From NCBI RefSeq assembly GCF_006539545.1, contig NZ_BJNF01000029.1:62001-126000 (forward strand): a stretch of DNA of 64,000 bases, given 5' to 3'. The notes under the pieces were generated by a model. It saw only the letters and a program-made list of their open reading frames with translations. It did not search any database and was not told the origin of the DNA. Both the position numbers and the translations under genes were made by a program. Shown here one piece after another: positions 20,056-29,012 of the stretch. This stretch comes from Nitrobacter winogradskyi (GTDB lineage: Bacteria > Pseudomonadota > Alphaproteobacteria > Rhizobiales > Xanthobacteraceae). Each line of letters starts with the position of its first letter. Positions within the stretch are counted from its first letter, which is position 1.

Positions 20056-20471
20056 TTGCTCCGACGGTTTCCGAGGCTGCACAGAGCACCACTATTCGTG
20101 TTCACAAGGATCCGAGTTGCGGTTGCTACTCAGGCTGGGTGCGGCATCTGGAATCTGCGGGGTTCAGCGTCGCGGTTCAAGAAGACAGAAACCTTCAGGG
20201 CATCCGACAGCGCTTGGGCGTCCCGACCGATCTCGCCGCATGCCATACGGCCGAGGCGGGCGGGTACGTCATCGAGGGTCATGTTCCGGCGCCGGCCATT
20301 CTGCGCCTATCGAAAGGGCGCCCCGTTGCGACAAGCATAGCGCTCCCGGGAATGCCAGTGGGTCGCCCCGGCTTGGAGGGCGGCACACCCGAAAAGTATG
20401 CTATCATTTTGTTCGGGCCGAATGGTCGGCGCGCCTACATGGAATTCGAAAGCGTGCGTTCCGTCGGGTGA
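20046..20471 (+). CDS. DUF411 copper-associated protein
   Basis: 141 residues from a GTG; the N-terminus (LIAPTVSEAA) looks like the end of a signal peptide whose start was lost or uses another codon. The DUF411 core is complete: HKDPSCGCYSGW, then HTAEAGGYVIEGHVPA and ALPGMPVGRPGLEGG. The usual paired Cys (CGCC) reads CGCY here, so the metal site may be altered. DUF411 proteins are periplasmic and occur in copper clusters. It overlaps the copD relic; a second DUF411 gene is at 46469. Confidence 0.7.
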   Translation: MALIAPTVSEAAQSTTIRVHKDPSCGCYSGWVRHLESAGFSVAVQEDRNLQGIRQRLGVPTDLAACHTAEAGGYVIEGHVPAPAILRLSKGRPVATSIALPGMPVGRPGLEGGTPEKYAIILFGPNGRRAYMEFESVRSVG

Positions 20472-20501
20472 AGTGGTGCGAGCAGTCAAAACCCAGCTGA
20501 C

Positions 20502-21647
20502 CTACTTGTCGGTAATTGGCTGCACCGACCTTGTATGTTGTGCCATCTCATGCATGGGTTTTGATTTCAATCGCTGACGCAGACGTTCAATGCGCGCTTC
20601 AATCGAGATCGAGATGGGTTTGCGCGCGCGCATGGCAGGCCGCTCAATTAACAGCCACGATGGAAGTGCGACAGCCATGGCCAACACAAGCGAAAGCAGT
20701 GTTAGCGACCAAACGCTGATGCTTGGTTGCACTAACATCAATGTTTGTGTGATTGGCCAGCCGAATATGTAAATGCCATAGGAAAGATCAATGCGATTGG
20801 TGAGACTGCGCAGATGACCGGTGGGCAGCTTGCCAAGCCAGACAATTGCGTACCCTGTCGCAAAAAGCGAAACGATGCGCTCGAGAGGAGATCCAATCGT
20901 GAACCAAAACAAAACGGATACTGCGGCCACGGCGAAGGCGGACAAAACGATCTGGTTCCGGAAAACATAAAATCCGACGCCTAGAGAAAAACACAACCAA
21001 AAGCGCGCCGCTTGATCGAGTGGGGTTGTGTCGTGTCCAGAACGAACGAACAGAATTCCTCCCGCAATGGTCCACGAGATGCCGAACAGCCAAGTAAACC
21101 GACGTTTGGTTACAAACCCAAACCACGCGATAAATGCGAGCAACAAATAGCATGCGGCCTCATACTTCAGTGTCCAGATTGACGCATTCATCACGGAAGG
21201 ATGAGGGTTTCCGCCGAACACGCCGGGCAATCCGGTGGCCGCGGAATTCAGAAGCAGGGTACTCACGCCGTATCGCCAAACACGGGTGTCCGAAAGGAAT
21301 TGCGTCGGTGTGCAAGTCGTAACGATCGCTCCTACGAGGACCAGGAGCAGTGCGCAGGCCCCGAGTGCAGGAAATATTCTGAGGCCGCGCGCCACCATAA
21401 ACTCAGTGGTAGAGGGCGATTTAGCGAGACTTCCGGCAACCGTTAAGCCGGACAGAACGAAAAACACATTGACTGCGTGATCACCGAGATTGAAGTAGGT
21501 GATGCTGGAAAGGATTTCATCGGCCTTGTGACCAGAGTGTAAGAAGACGGCATGAGAAATGACCACGGCCGAGGCGGCCAGTAGACGTAATAGGGTAAAG
21601 TTGTTCTGTTTCGGATCAAGAATGTCTCCGACTCGGGTTAGTGCCAT
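20502..21647 (-). CDS. Acyltransferase family 3 (OafA/YrhL-like) membrane protein
   Basis: 381 residues with about ten membrane segments. The N-terminal signature is present: LRLLAASAVVISHAVFLHS with the catalytic His, NVFFVLSGLTVAGSL, and FMVARGLRIFPAL. These enzymes move acyl groups, usually acetyl, to extracytoplasmic sugars such as O-antigen or exopolysaccharide. The C-terminal ~45 residues are a charged tail. It stands alone between the copper genes, so the substrate cannot be inferred. Intact. Confidence 0.85.
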   Translation of the reverse strand: MALTRVGDILDPKQNNFTLLRLLAASAVVISHAVFLHSGHKADEILSSITYFNLGDHAVNVFFVLSGLTVAGSLAKSPSTTEFMVARGLRIFPALGACALLLVLVGAIVTTCTPTQFLSDTRVWRYGVSTLLLNSAATGLPGVFGGNPHPSVMNASIWTLKYEAACYLLLAFIAWFGFVTKRRFTWLFGISWTIAGGILFVRSGHDTTPLDQAARFWLCFSLGVGFYVFRNQIVLSAFAVAAVSVLFWFTIGSPLERIVSLFATGYAIVWLGKLPTGHLRSLTNRIDLSYGIYIFGWPITQTLMLVQPSISVWSLTLLSLVLAMAVALPSWLLIERPAMRARKPISISIEARIERLRQRLKSKPMHEMAQHTRSVQPITDK

Positions 21648-22078
21648 CTTCCCACCTATTTGAAGAACGGCGTGATGTGCCGGATTGTTACGACATGAAC
21701 TGCAGTTTCAATCATCAGCAAGGAGTGCGCCAACGGTATGACTCTACGGGGAACCCGAGCGAGGCTAAGAGACCGAATCGGAAGCTGGTCGCCGACTTTA
21801 CTCATCGGAAAGGCGACGACCGAGCCCCTTGAAACCTTAACCGACGGGCGTTTCTGAAAAGTTGAATTGGAGGCACGCCTGTCCAGGCAGTCATTTGTCA
21901 AATATTCACTTTGGGCTTTCCAGCCCAGCGTCGTTCCTGGCTTCGTGCGATTGTCACAATTTACTGCCTCTGATCGAAGCAGGTTTTCGACAACCGCAGC
22001 CATGGCCGCGGTTTCTCGATTACGTCTCCTCTTTTGCGGCCAGGGCCGTGTATGATCTGATTCCGTCCGCCGCGTGCG
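21648..22078. other. Intergenic, no gene recognised
   Basis: About 430 bases downstream of cusF. A 115-codon minus-strand ORF (21656-22003) shows no known domain, signal or ribosome site and is probably spurious. Confidence 0.4.
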
Positions 22079-22480
22079 TCAAGGCGCCGGCGTGATCGAC
22101 TGGACGGTATAGGTGCCGCCGGAGCTGCTCAGGGTGAAATTGACCTTATCGCCAGTCTTCACCTTGGCGAGATCGACGGACGGCGCAACGGCGAACTCCA
22201 TCTTCATGGCGGGCCAGTTGATGGCCGGAATTGGACCGTGATCGAAGGTGATCTTGTGATCCGCCGCGTTCAGCGCCGTGACAGTACCGGAGGCGGTCGC
22301 CGTCTTCGCGGCCTTCTTGTCGCTCATTGGCGGCACCTTCTTCATGTCCTTCATATCGGACATGCCCGCGTCTCCCTGAGCGAGCGCGGTGCCCGCCTGC
22401 AGCGTCAATGCCGCGCCGAGCAGCGTGGCAGCAAGAACTCCGGCACGCTGGGCCCGGCGATAGTTATCGACAAAGTGCAT
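22079..22480 (-). CDS. cusF: CusF-like periplasmic copper-binding protein
   Basis: 133 residues. The start at 22480 has AGGAG at good spacing; a longer frame reading upstream is a shadow of cusA. Signal peptide (LGAALTLQAGTALAQG), a Met/Lys/Asp linker (MSDMKDMKKVPPMSD), then the small OB-fold. The Cu(I)/Ag(I)-site residues of CusF are visible: Trp and two Met in INWPAMKMEF, with an upstream His (ITFDHG). It delivers Cu(I) to the CusB adaptor. Third gene of cusB-cusA-cusF, 146 nt after cusA. Confidence 0.9.
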   Translation of the reverse strand: MHFVDNYRRAQRAGVLAATLLGAALTLQAGTALAQGDAGMSDMKDMKKVPPMSDKKAAKTATASGTVTALNAADHKITFDHGPIPAINWPAMKMEFAVAPSVDLAKVKTGDKVNFTLSSSGGTYTVQSITPAP

Positions 22481-22626
22481 AGATATTCTCCTGTTTGGCA
22501 TGATGGTTGGCAACACCACGGCGGGCGTGGATTGCTGGGTGATGAACGATTGAACGGGAGGGGCTAAATCGCCCTCGCGCCACAGCCGCCGTTTCCGGCT
22601 CGCGATCCTTGTGTGGCCGCTCGGCG

Positions 22627-25600
22627 TCACTGCACGTTCTCCGCACGATGCAGGTCGAACGTCGGCGTCAAATTCCGATGCTTGCCGTCTTTCTCTTCGC
22701 CGTCCCACGGCGAGGCGGGCAATCCAATTCCTTTTACCACCGCGAAGATCGCTGGAATGACAACGAGCGTCAGTACCGTCGACGAAACCATGCCGCCGAT
22801 CATCGGCACGGCAATTCGCTGCATGACCTCTGAGCCGGTCCCCGTACTCCAGAGAATCGGCACCAAGCCCGCCATGATCGCGACGACGGTCATCATCTTG
22901 GGTCGCACCCGGTCCACCGCGCCGAGCATGATCGCATTGTAAAGATCGGCTCGCGTGAATGGCTCTCCAGTGGCCGAGCGTTCCGCCTTCAATTCGGCCA
23001 TGGCCTGTTCGAGGTAGATCAGCATGACGACGCCGGTCTCGGCCGCGACGCCGGCCAGCGCGATGAAGCCGACGGCGACGGCGACCGACATGTTGAATCC
23101 GAGCCACCACATCAGCCAGATGCCGCCGACCAGCGAAAACGGCAGTGACAGCATCACGATCAGGGTTTCGGCCAGTGCCCGGAAATTCAGATAGAGCAGC
23201 AGGAAGATGATCAGCAAGGTGACCGGAACGACGATCTTGAGCCGCGCTTCGGCGCGCTGCAGGTACTCGAACTGTCCGCTCCAGGAGACGTAATAGCCCG
23301 GCGGAAACTTGACTTTCTCCGCGACCGCCTGCTGTGCTTCTGCGACGTACCCGCCCAGATCGCGACCGGTGATATCGACGAAGATGTAGACTGCGAGTTG
23401 ACCGTTCTCGGTGCGGATCGACGTGGGGCCGCGGGTCAATTTCACGCTGGCGACCTGGCCGAGCGGCACGCTCCCGCCGGACGCCAGCGGCACCTGGACG
23501 TCGGTGCTGATCGTTTGCGGGTTGGAACGCAACGCGCGGGGATACCGGATGTTGACGGAATAGCGTTCCCGGCCCTCGACCGTCGTGGTTACGGTTTCAC
23601 CGCCGAGTGCCATGGAGATCACGTCCTGGATATCGCTGATCGTGAGTCCGTAGCGGCCCAACGCCAAACGATCGGGGATGATCTCCAAATAGTATCCGCC
23701 AATCACGCGCTCCGCGTAGGCACTTGAGGTGCCGGGCACCGATCTAACCACCCGTTCGACTTCGCGGGCGATCTTCTCCATTTCCCCAAGGTCCTTGCCG
23801 AAAATCTTGATCCCGACGGGGGTACGTATTCCGGTCGACAGCATGTCGATGCGAGCGCGGATCGGCATCGTCCAGGCATTCGAAACGCCGGGAAACTGCA
23901 GTGCTTTGTCCATCTCGGCCTTGAGACTGTCAATCGTCACGCCGGGCCGCCATTCCGACTTCGGCTTCAAATTGATGATGGTCTCGAACATTTCGGTCGG
24001 CGCCGGATCGGTGGCGGTCGAGGCGCGGCCCGCCTTGCCATAGACCGATGCTACTTCGGGGAATGACTTGATGATGCGATCCTGAGTCTGCAACAGCTCC
24101 GCAGCCTTGGTGATGGACAGCCCGGGCAGCGTCGTCGGCATGTACATCAAAGTGCCTTCATTGAGGCTCGGCATGAACTCGCTGCCGAGTTGGCGGGCAG
24201 GCCAGATCGTGATCGCAAGTGCAATCAGTGCAAGCATGATCGTCAATGTCTTGGCGTTGAGAACCCACCGGATCACCGGTCGATACACCCAGATCAGGAA
24301 TCGGTTCACGGGATTCTTGTGTTCCGAGATGATGCGCCCGCGGACGAAGATGACCATCAGGGCAGGCACCAGCGTGATCGAGAGCAGGGCGGCCGCGGCC
24401 ATCGAAAAGGTCTTGGTGTAGGCGAGCGGCCCGAACATGCGTCCTTCCTGCGCCTCCAGGGTAAAGATCGGCAGGAACGAGACGGTGATTACCAACAAAC
24501 TGAAGAACAGCGACGGTCCGACCTCGCTCGCCGCATTGATCAAAATCTGCGTCCGCGGCGTTCCGGGCTTCGCGCGCTCCAGGTGCTTGTGCGCATTTTC
24601 GATCATGACGATCGCCGCGTCGATCATGGCACCGACCGCGATGGCGATGCCGCCAAGGCTCATGATGTTGGCGCCGAGCCCCATGAATTTCATGGCGGCG
24701 AAGGCCATTAGGATTCCTACGGGGAGCATCAGAATGGCGACGAGCGCACTGCGCAGGTGAAGCAGGAAGACAAAGCAAACCAAGGCAACGATGATGCTTT
24801 CTTCGAGCAGGGTGCCCTTGAGCGTTTCGATGGCCGCCTTGATCAGTTCGGAACGATCGTAGACCGAGATGATCTCGACGCCCTTGGGCAGGCTTGAGGC
24901 GATCTCCGTAAGACGCGCCTTGACGTTGTCGATGACGGTGAGGGCGTTGGCGCCGAAACGCTGCAGCGCGATGCCGCTGACGACCTCGCCGTCGCCGTTG
25001 AGTTCGGTAATTCCTCGCCGCTCGTCCGGACCGAGTTCGACGCGAGCAACGTCCCGCAATCGAAGCGGAGCTCCCGCGTCGGTCTTCAGAACGATGTTCT
25101 CGATGTCCTCGATGCTCCTGAGATAGCCGCGGCCGCGGACGATGAATTCAAACTCGGACAGCTCCACGGTGCGTCCACCGACGTCCGTGTTGCTCGCCCG
25201 CACGGCACTGCGGAGCTTGCCCAGTGAGATGCCTTGGGCGCGCAGTTTTTGCGGGTCGACGACGATGTTGTACTGCTTGACGAAGCCGCCGACGCTAGCC
25301 ACTTCCGCGACGCCTCCGGCTTTGGAAATGCCGTACCGCACAATCCAGTCCTGCACCGACCGGAGTTCGGCAAGGGTCATGTCCTTGGCCACGACGGCGT
25401 ACTGATAGACCCACCCGACACCAGTGGCATCGGGCCCAAGGCTTGGCGTGACCCCCGTGGGCAATCGTCGCGCGGCGGTGTTGAGATATTCCAGCACGCG
25501 GCTTCGCGCCCAGTAGGGATCCGTGCCGTCTTCGAAGATGACGTAGACGAAGGACACGCCGAAGAACGAGAAGCCGCGCACGACCTTCGATTTCGGAACC

Positions 25601-25824
25601 GTCAGCATCGCCGTGGTCAACGGATAGGTCACCTGATCCTCGACGACCTGGGGCGCCTGCCCGGGATATTCGGTGTAGACGATGACCTGCACGTCGGAGA
25701 GATCGGGGATGGCGTCGAGCGGCAGGGTGCGCAATGCATAGATGCCCGCCGTGACCGCGAACACCGTCCCGATCAGGACCAACATCAGATTCCGCGCCGA
25801 CCATGCGATCAGGCGGGCGATCAT
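22627..25824 (-). CDS. cusA: CusA-type RND copper/silver efflux pump
   Basis: 1065 residues, full length. Proton-driven inner-membrane RND pump of the heavy-metal monovalent branch. TM1 begins MIARLIAWSARNLMLV; LPLDAIPDLSDVQVIVYTEY follows. TM4 carries GAMIDAAIVMIENAHKHLE with the proton-relay acidic residues, lacking the DFGxxxDG pattern of divalent (CzcA) pumps. The porter domain contains ARIDMLSTGIRTPVGIK, with Met residues like those of E. coli CusA. A short extension follows the last helix. The start codon overlaps the cusB stop by ATGA. A near-identical but truncated paralogue lies at 2099. Confidence 0.93.
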   Translation of the reverse strand: MIARLIAWSARNLMLVLIGTVFAVTAGIYALRTLPLDAIPDLSDVQVIVYTEYPGQAPQVVEDQVTYPLTTAMLTVPKSKVVRGFSFFGVSFVYVIFEDGTDPYWARSRVLEYLNTAARRLPTGVTPSLGPDATGVGWVYQYAVVAKDMTLAELRSVQDWIVRYGISKAGGVAEVASVGGFVKQYNIVVDPQKLRAQGISLGKLRSAVRASNTDVGGRTVELSEFEFIVRGRGYLRSIEDIENIVLKTDAGAPLRLRDVARVELGPDERRGITELNGDGEVVSGIALQRFGANALTVIDNVKARLTEIASSLPKGVEIISVYDRSELIKAAIETLKGTLLEESIIVALVCFVFLLHLRSALVAILMLPVGILMAFAAMKFMGLGANIMSLGGIAIAVGAMIDAAIVMIENAHKHLERAKPGTPRTQILINAASEVGPSLFFSLLVITVSFLPIFTLEAQEGRMFGPLAYTKTFSMAAAALLSITLVPALMVIFVRGRIISEHKNPVNRFLIWVYRPVIRWVLNAKTLTIMLALIALAITIWPARQLGSEFMPSLNEGTLMYMPTTLPGLSITKAAELLQTQDRIIKSFPEVASVYGKAGRASTATDPAPTEMFETIINLKPKSEWRPGVTIDSLKAEMDKALQFPGVSNAWTMPIRARIDMLSTGIRTPVGIKIFGKDLGEMEKIAREVERVVRSVPGTSSAYAERVIGGYYLEIIPDRLALGRYGLTISDIQDVISMALGGETVTTTVEGRERYSVNIRYPRALRSNPQTISTDVQVPLASGGSVPLGQVASVKLTRGPTSIRTENGQLAVYIFVDITGRDLGGYVAEAQQAVAEKVKFPPGYYVSWSGQFEYLQRAEARLKIVVPVTLLIIFLLLYLNFRALAETLIVMLSLPFSLVGGIWLMWWLGFNMSVAVAVGFIALAGVAAETGVVMLIYLEQAMAELKAERSATGEPFTRADLYNAIMLGAVDRVRPKMMTVVAIMAGLVPILWSTGTGSEVMQRIAVPMIGGMVSSTVLTLVVIPAIFAVVKGIGLPASPWDGEEKDGKHRNLTPTFDLHRAENVQ

Positions 25825-27338
25825 TTGGCCTTCTCTGCGTCCGTAAACGCCCGCAACGCGGATTTCAGGTTGCTTTCGGCATCGATCAGGAAGTTGGCGG
25901 CGACGACGACGCGGTCGCTTTCGCCGACGCCCTCGCGGATTTCGCTGTAATCCTCGCCGCGCGTGCCGACCTTGACTTCACGCGGCTCGAAACGGCCTTC
26001 GCCCTTGTCGATGAAAACGATCTGCCGCGCTCCGGTATCAATCACCGCGCCGTTGGGTACCGCGATCACGGGCTTTTTCGCACCGAACGCGATTTCAACG
26101 TCGGCAAACATGTCGGGAATAAGCACGTCGTCCGGATTGGGTAGTTCGATACGTACCTTGGTGGTGCGCGTCTCGGTGTTGACCTGGGGATAGATCAAGG
26201 CGACGGATCCCTTGAATTCACGCCCCGGCAGGCTGCGGACCTTGATGGTTGCTGCCGAGCCGACCTTCACTGCGTCGATATCCCGTTCGGCGACGTCGGC
26301 GGTCACCCAGATCACGGAGGTGTCGGCCAGCCGAAACAACACTTCGCCCGGCATCGCCCGCATGCCCTCGACGGCCATTCGCTCCAGAATCACGCCGTCG
26401 CGCGGGGCCGTCCAGGTGATGGTCAGCGGGACCGTTTTGGTACGATCGAGGTCGGCGATTACGTCGGCGGGCACCGCCAGATTTTCGAGCCGCCGCCGCG
26501 CGCCGTCGATCAGTTGTTTGCGTCCCCCCAGATTGGCCACGCGCGCATTGTCCCCGACAGTGGACAGATACTGGGCGCTCGCCGATGCAATGTCCGGCGA
26601 ATAAAGCTTGAACAAGGGTTGTCCCTTAGTGACATGATCGCCTGTCGTGACGTTCTCGACGGTTTCGATGAATGCCTGGGCCCGCAAGGAAATCACAGCC
26701 ACGCGCCGCTCATCGAGCTTGATCGTTCCGGGCGCGCGGATGGGCCGCGTCACGGTGCGCAGAGCGGCGGGCTCGGAGCGCACACCGGTGCGCTGCAGCT
26801 TGCCCGGTGAAATCTGGATTGTTGAGGCGGCATCCTCGCCTTCGTAGACGGGAATGTAATCCATCCCCATCGAATCCTTTTTCGGGACGGGAGAGGTGTC
26901 GGGCAAGCCCATTGGATTGCGATAGAAGAGAATTCGTTTGGGTCCGGAGTTGTCCTGGGCCGGCGCCGCAGTTTCTGGAGGATTGTCGAAGCTGACGTCT
27001 TCGCTGGCATGGACTGCGGTATACGGACGCCCGTCCGGCGTGGTCTTGGCATCGGTTGAATAGAGCGGTTTGCCGTCGGGATCGCGGTAGTAAATGACCG
27101 GACCGGTTGCCGTAGGCTTGGCGGGCTGGGATCCGAGGAGGGCTGCGACACGAAGCGGAACCCAGCCAGGCAACGTTTGGTTAGAGTGGCCGAGTCGATA
27201 GCCAACTCCCAGCGTTACCGCGAGCGCGCTTATCGTGAACACAATGAGCACGATCCGTCTCGCGGCAGATCTTCCGGTTTGGGCGCGGGGCCTCACGCGT
27301 CCATCCTCGAATGGACGGTGTTCAGTCAACTTATCCAT
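25821..27338 (-). CDS. cusB: CusB-type periplasmic adaptor with tandem metal-binding motifs
   Basis: 505 residues; links CusA to the outer-membrane channel and binds Cu(I)/Ag(I). N-terminal membrane anchor (~28-50). Then two related motifs: YYRDPDGKPLYS ... DGRPYTAVH (~82-110) and FYRNPMGLPDTSPVPKKDSM ... MDYIPVYE (~135-165); the second is the usual heavy-metal-binding segment and the first a degenerate copy. Barrel-sandwich (lipoyl) and beta-barrel domains follow (GDHVTKGQPLFKLYSPDI, FRLADTSVIWVTADV). AGGGG precedes the start. First gene of the operon, ~220 nt downstream of a SigF-type promoter. Confidence 0.9.
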   Translation of the reverse strand: MDKLTEHRPFEDGRVRPRAQTGRSAARRIVLIVFTISALAVTLGVGYRLGHSNQTLPGWVPLRVAALLGSQPAKPTATGPVIYYRDPDGKPLYSTDAKTTPDGRPYTAVHASEDVSFDNPPETAAPAQDNSGPKRILFYRNPMGLPDTSPVPKKDSMGMDYIPVYEGEDAASTIQISPGKLQRTGVRSEPAALRTVTRPIRAPGTIKLDERRVAVISLRAQAFIETVENVTTGDHVTKGQPLFKLYSPDIASASAQYLSTVGDNARVANLGGRKQLIDGARRRLENLAVPADVIADLDRTKTVPLTITWTAPRDGVILERMAVEGMRAMPGEVLFRLADTSVIWVTADVAERDIDAVKVGSAATIKVRSLPGREFKGSVALIYPQVNTETRTTKVRIELPNPDDVLIPDMFADVEIAFGAKKPVIAVPNGAVIDTGARQIVFIDKGEGRFEPREVKVGTRGEDYSEIREGVGESDRVVVAANFLIDAESNLKSALRAFTDAEKAK

Positions 27339-27376
27339 CGGTGTACCCCTGGCGCTGCTGCGGACTGCCGCAACTG

Positions 27377-27423
27377 AACCGGATTATGTCTTTCCGGCAG
27401 AACCGATTATGTCTTTCCGGCAG
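27377..27423. repeat. Tandem 23/24-bp direct repeat
   Basis: Two adjacent near-identical units containing GATTATGTCTTTCCGGCAG, followed by a partial third (AACCGAT). Only one base differs, so the duplication is recent or maintained. Multiple terminal repeats of this size occur at the ends of IS21-family elements, but no transposase gene is adjacent; the identity is a guess. It lies between cusB and its SigF-type promoter, so it would be in the 5' leader. Confidence 0.7.
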
Positions 27424-27560
27424 AACCGATGTCAGTCTGGGAAGCGATCGCAAGTGGGTCGCCCGTTTCTGGCGATCCCTCCGTACCCGACCGAGCCGTG
27501 CCGGGCACATCAGTCCGTCCACCGGTCGAAGATCCTACTTGCAGACGAACCACCGATTAG

Positions 27561-27586
27561 TTCGCACCGGACGGCGGACCGGTTAC
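27561..27586 (-). promoter_or_regulatory. SigF-type ECF promoter of cusBAF
   Basis: Minus strand: GTAACC (27586-27581), 16-nt spacer, CGAA (27564-27561), continuing CTAA. Upstream is GCGTGAGCCT, shared with the other copies. It points at cusB, giving a ~215-nt leader. The rest of the 27339-27745 gap holds only the tandem repeat. Confidence 0.8.
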
Positions 27587-27745
27587 AGGCTCACGCCGAT
27601 GTGAAAAACCCACTTGAGTGGTCGTTCGATGCCCCGAAAGCCGATTGATGCCGAGGCCGCACGATTCATGGACGCCCTTCCGAATGCGCAAAGTTCATCG
27701 ATCGGCATGATGATCGGACGGTGGCTGTTTCAGCCGTGACGGTCT

Positions 27746-28000
27746 TTATTGTTTCGGTGCATTTTGCTTGTCGTGACGCTCGTTGCTGGCCTTCATCATT
27801 TGATTACAGCTTTCCATCATCTGCTTCATTTGACTCATCATGCCCATCATTTCCTGCATGCCTTGTGAGCCGTTGCCCATCATGGGTTGATTGGTTTCCG
27901 TCGGCCTCTTCGGTGGCGTGGACGTTTCGTCCGCCTGGACGGCGGCGGAAGCCGCTAACGACGCAATCAATGCGAGCGGGATGAGAGTGGTGATCTTCAT
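27746..28000 (-). CDS. Small Met-rich periplasmic protein
   Basis: 84 residues; the start at 28000 is preceded by AAGGG, and an ATG 39 nt upstream lacks a site. Signal peptide (LIPLALIASLAASAAVQA), then a Pro/Thr stretch and a Met-rich segment: MMGNGSQGMQEMMGMMSQM and KQMMESCNQMMK, a pattern suited to Cu(I)/Ag(I) binding. No named family is certain. A SigF-type promoter lies upstream. A frameshifted paralogue occurs at 43790-44070 in the second cluster, with the same MxxMMExCxxMM core. Probably a periplasmic copper buffer (inference). Confidence 0.75.
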   Translation of the reverse strand: MKITTLIPLALIASLAASAAVQADETSTPPKRPTETNQPMMGNGSQGMQEMMGMMSQMKQMMESCNQMMKASNERHDKQNAPKQ

Positions 28001-28114
28001 TTGGTTGCCCTTCAAAGAATGGCGCGCGTCGGTGGTCAACGCGTGCTGCGGTGCGGTTTGGAGCAGACTGCGACGCTTGGGCGCTCACCCAGGAAAGCGA
28101 GCGTCATCTGTTAG

Positions 28115-28140
28115 TTCGGAAAGAGAGTATGTTCGGTTAC
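28115..28140 (-). promoter_or_regulatory. SigF-type ECF promoter of the Met-rich gene
   Basis: Minus strand: GTAACC (28140-28135), 16-nt spacer, CGAA (28118-28115), continuing CTAAC. Upstream TCGTGAGCTT matches the other sites. About 110 nt before the Met-rich start. Confidence 0.8.
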
Positions 28141-28370
28141 AAGCTCACGATTTCGTTAAATCAGGCGGTCGACAGGAAAAGTCCATCGGCGTCAACTAAC
28201 CCGAGGTCAGGTATCGTCTTCCGCACTTACGTCCGCCGATGGCACGGCTTTCCGTCTCGAGATGAAGCCAAGCTGGAATCCAAACACGCGGCCGATCTTG
28301 TCGAAGGTTTCCGCGGGTCGGATTCGCGCCTTCATTGCGAGTTCCGCGATCTGGCGGGTGGTCAGTCGGT

Positions 28371-29012
28371 TTACCAATGCAGCAATTTGGGCCCGAGTAC
28401 GGCGCCGGCGACCGTACATAAAACGATTGTGCCACCGTACCAGAGCGCAATGAAGGGAAACAGGTCATCCATGCAATGCAAAGCGTAGGCGGTTGCACTG
28501 ACGCCGCCCGCGACGAGTCCTGCAAGCGCGCCGGTGCGGACCAGGTCCGTAGGCGCGGCAAGGCGGACCGCCGACATGATGGCGGCGAACGGCACGACCG
28601 CGACCGTTGGGATGGCGATCAGACACTCAAGCCAATAGCTGCCGAACACGATGGTTTCCCAGTGCGACCGCGGTGCCGTGGCCAGGCTGATGGCCGCGAT
28701 GATCATGATCGCGAGAAATGGTAGGACAGTGAGGGCGAACCGGACCCGAAATTCGCCGCCGGGACGGATGTACTTGACCAGGTAATGCGAGGCCAAAATC
28801 ACGACCGACAAGCTGAAGGCGAGTTTCGCGATCAAGAAGACCTGGGCATGTATTTCGTTAAGGTCAGTGCGAACGCCGAGGACAAAGACGACCGCCAACA
28901 GGGACGCCGCGGCGCCAACCAAGATTGCAATCCGGACGTTCCGGACAACTTCCCGCGTATCGACCGGGTCGACCTGCGAACTGAGCATGGAAATCAATTC
29001 ATTGGTTTTCAC
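28371..29012 (-). CDS. nrsF: NrsF (DUF1109) membrane anti-sigma factor
   Basis: 213 residues with six predicted membrane helices. This family sequesters SigF-type ECF sigma factors at the inner membrane; in Caulobacter two conserved cysteines near positions 131 and 181 sense heavy metals. Here cysteines are at 130 (SYWLECLIA), 180 (AYALHCMDD) and 199, so the sensing pair is kept. Its ATG overlaps the sigF stop by four bases, giving the standard sigF-nrsF order. It probably releases the sigma factor when metal such as copper (inferred from the targets) reacts with the thiols. Confidence 0.88.
   Translation of the reverse strand: MKTNELISMLSSQVDPVDTREVVRNVRIAILVGAAASLLAVVFVLGVRTDLNEIHAQVFLIAKLAFSLSVVILASHYLVKYIRPGGEFRVRFALTVLPFLAIMIIAAISLATAPRSHWETIVFGSYWLECLIAIPTVAVVPFAAIMSAVRLAAPTDLVRTGALAGLVAGGVSATAYALHCMDDLFPFIALWYGGTIVLCTVAGAVLGPKLLHW

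Noticed and set aside
22481-23110. N-terminal extension of the cusF frame
   Set aside because: Runs antiparallel-free through cusA in another frame; a strong ribosome site and signal peptide fix the start at 22480.
27377-27423. Possible CRISPR array
   Set aside because: Two units directly abutting with no unique spacers and no cas genes; a simple tandem repeat.
28207-28419. 70-codon minus-strand ORF at the nrsF end
   Set aside because: Overlaps nrsF, very basic, no ribosome site or known domain.
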